Below are positions 6,396 through 7,738 of a stretch of 7,738 nt of DNA, one piece after another. The stretch lies in assembly GCA_025980505.1 (NCBI GenBank), contig JAICXI010000066.1:1-7738 (forward strand). The letters are read 5' to 3'. The notes below the pieces were generated by a model, which saw nothing but the letters and a program-made list of their open reading frames with translations, searched no databases and was not told where the DNA came from. The stretch comes from a bacterium. GTDB lineage: Bacteria; Oederibacteriota; Muellerivitia; Muellerivitales; Muellerivitaceae. Made by a program: the position numbers and the translations under genes. How positions within the stretch are numbered: position 1 is the first letter of the stretch; each line of letters begins with the position of its first letter.

Positions 6396-6554
6396 ACCAC
6401 GGAGTTAACAAAGCCACGCGGAGTAAGGCAAGACCCTTTTGGGTTTTCCATCCTCCGCCACTTCCACGGCTCCTTGTTTCCTTTCGCCGACCAACTTCCC
6501 CGCCCAAAGAAGGACTTTTAACTCACTCGGCGTAACTCCGTGTAACTCTGTGGT
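6396..6554. repeat. Intergenic element with inverted CACGGAGTTA-type arrays (nuoH-nuoI spacer)
   Basis: The spacer 6373-6559 is flanked by inverted repeats: ACCACGGAGTTA (6396-6407) and TAACTCTGTGGT (6543-6554), 11 of 12 bases complementary and the odd pair a G-T. Each end repeats a roughly 10-base unit. The minus strand from 6552 reads CACAGAGTTA, CACGGAGTTA, CGCCGAGTGA; the plus strand has CACGGAGTTA at 6398-6407 and CACGCGGAGTAA at 6415-6426. The core, about 6430-6518, holds a weak hairpin (ACCC TTTT GGGT, 6433-6444) and no ORF of note. It looks like a small dispersed repeat or non-autonomous element, but I see no clear target-site duplication and do not recognise a named family. I see no promoter or terminator in it. 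Confidence 0.65.
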
Positions 6555-6559
6555 TCATC

Positions 6560-7738
6560 TTACTTCTGTGTCAATATAACGACGCCCGTCACCAAAATGT
6601 TCAGCAAGGCCAGCGGCAGCATCAGTTTCCAACCCATCTTCATGAGCTGGTCGTAGCGGAAACGCGGCAGGGTCCAACGCACCCAGACGAAAAGCCAGCA
6701 GAAGAAAAGAACCTTGGCCAGGAGGGAGGCCATCTGCAACAAGGCCGTCAAAATCGGGGCCGCGTCCGGTGGGAGGGGCCCGGCCAGGGAATAAACCGCC
6801 CCTGCCAGTCCCGCCAAGGCCAGGCCGAACCCCGCATAAGCCAGGAGGAAGGGTTCCAACCGCTTGATCCCCTTCTCAATGGACTTCTGTTGGAGGGCCC
6901 GCAGATAAATGAAGTAGCCGAACAGGCCCCCTCCCACCAAAAGGACCAGGCCCAGGAGGAAAAGGGTGGCGCGCGGGTTGGCCAGCAGGGTGGCCGTGGG
7001 GGCGAAGGGCACCTGGTAGCCGCCCAGGAAAAGGGTGGAAATCATGAAGGCCGCCACCGCCATGTTGACGTATTCGGCCATGAAAAAAAGCGCGAACTTT
7101 ACGCTGGAGTATTCCACGTGGTAGCCGGCCACCAGTTCGGATTCCCCTTCGGCAAGGTCAAAGGGGTTGCGGTTGGTTTCGGCGAAAGCGGCCACCAGGA
7201 ACAGGAGGAACCCGACGGGTTGGAGGAAGACGCCCCAGTTGGGGACCGGCAAGGTCACGCCCCACGCGGTCATAAGCCGGCCTTGGGCTTCCACCATGGC
7301 CCCCACCCTCACATCCTGGTATGCCATGAGAAGTCCCACCAGGGACAGCCCCATGGAAAGTTCGTAGGAAACCATCTGGGCCGAGGAACGCAGCCCGCCT
7401 AGGAGGGAAAATTTGTTGTTGGAGGACCATCCCGCGAGGATGACGCCGAACACGCCCATGCTGGTGATGGAAAGGACGTAAAGGATTCCCACGCCGAAGT
7501 CGGCGGCTTGGAAGCGGACCTCGTGGCCTCCCAGGACCAGGGGCGCCGCCAGGGGAACGACCAGGAGGGGAAGGAGGGCGACGGTCATGGACCAGACCGG
7601 CGCCAGCAGGTAATAAAGGGCGTTGGCGTTGGTCGGGGTGATGTTTTCCTTCATCACTAATTTAAGCGTATCCGCGAAATTTTGGACGAACCCCATCAGC
7701 CGGAAACCCAGTATCCCGGTGCGGTTGGGCCCGATGCG
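6560..7738 (-). CDS. nuoH: NADH-quinone oxidoreductase subunit H (5' end cut by window edge)
   Basis: NuoH is the membrane subunit that forms the quinone-binding cavity with NuoB, NuoD and NuoI and starts the proton path. The reading frame is open to the right edge. The 14 codons before the first internal ATG (7696) read RIGPNRTGILGF and on, the conserved RxGPNR segment of NuoH, so that ATG is not the start and about 45-50 N-terminal residues are missing. Counting from the ATG at 7696, the loop signature is at 172-187 (AETNRNPFDLAEGESE), followed by GYHVEYSSVKFALFFMAEY (191-209); the C-terminus has VRWTLPRFRYDQLM (339-352). The 392 visible residues already exceed E. coli NuoH (325). The excess lies mostly at residues 231-310, between LFLGGY and the last two helices, and includes two extra hydrophobic stretches. 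The stop TAA is at 6560-6562. Confidence 0.97.
   Translation of the reverse strand, partial: RIGPNRTGILGFRLMGFVQNFADTLKLVMKENITPTNANALYYLLAPVWSMTVALLPLLVVPLAAPLVLGGHEVRFQAADFGVGILYVLSITSMGVFGVILAGWSSNNKFSLLGGLRSSAQMVSYELSMGLSLVGLLMAYQDVRVGAMVEAQGRLMTAWGVTLPVPNWGVFLQPVGFLLFLVAAFAETNRNPFDLAEGESELVAGYHVEYSSVKFALFFMAEYVNMAVAAFMISTLFLGGYQVPFAPTATLLANPRATLFLLGLVLLVGGGLFGYFIYLRALQQKSIEKGIKRLEPFLLAYAGFGLALAGLAGAVYSLAGPLPPDAAPILTALLQMASLLAKVLFFCWLFVWVRWTLPRFRYDQLMKMGWKLMLPLALLNILVTGVVILTQK

Noticed and set aside
6396..6554. CRISPR array or classical insertion sequence in the nuoH-nuoI spacer
   Set aside because: The repeat units are about 10 bases, adjacent and inverted, without uniform spacers; no transposase ORF and no convincing target-site duplication are present.
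6560..7696. nuoH starting at the ATG at 7696
   Set aside because: The frame continues upstream to the window edge and encodes the conserved RIGPNR segment, so this ATG is internal.
1..7738. A previously undescribed multi-gene system
   Set aside because: All coding sequence is explained by conserved complex I subunits; only the spacer repeats and the NuoH insertion remain unexplained.

Overview
This window holds the membrane-arm half of a bacterial respiratory complex I (NADH:quinone oxidoreductase, nuo) operon. All genes are on the minus strand, so transcription runs from high to low coordinates: nuoH (5' end off the right edge), nuoI, nuoJ, nuoK, nuoL, nuoM, nuoN (3' end off the left edge). 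This is the classical H-I-J-K-L-M-N order. Every subunit is recognisable from family motifs and every visible reading frame is intact. I see no defence, mobile, CRISPR, tRNA or rRNA gene, and no cargo gene inside the operon.

How the genes work together: NuoI carries two 4Fe-4S clusters that pass electrons from the peripheral arm (genes outside the window, presumably upstream of nuoH) to quinone, bound at the NuoH interface. NuoH, J and K form the proximal membrane arm that couples quinone reduction to proton movement. NuoL, M and N are the three antiporter-like proton-pumping subunits; the key acidic and lysine residues of half-channels are present in all three, as far as the visible sequence goes.

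Organism: a GC-rich bacterium (about 60% GC, judged by eye) that I cannot place confidently. The long NuoH with its VRWTLPRFRYDQLM-type C-terminus recalls Bacteroidota/FCB-like or deltaproteobacterial lineages, and the spacer architecture resembles uncultured environmental genomes; both are weak inferences from memory. Nothing suggests recent transfer.

The unusual part is the non-coding DNA. All six gene junctions have real spacers (46-187 bases) and no genes overlap. Four spacers (N/M, M/L, L/K, J/I) hold degenerate repeats with a 7-base period, often forming inverted repeats. The largest (H/I, 187 bases) holds a different element, about 160 bases long, with inverted arrays of a roughly 10-base CACGGAGTTA-like unit at its ends. 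Other points of interest are an apparent insertion of about 80 residues in NuoH that may add two membrane helices, non-ATG starts for nuoM and nuoN supported by near-identical GAGGTTT ribosome-binding sites, and a charged tail on NuoM. I found no convincing previously undescribed biological system; the repeat-filled spacers are the best lead.
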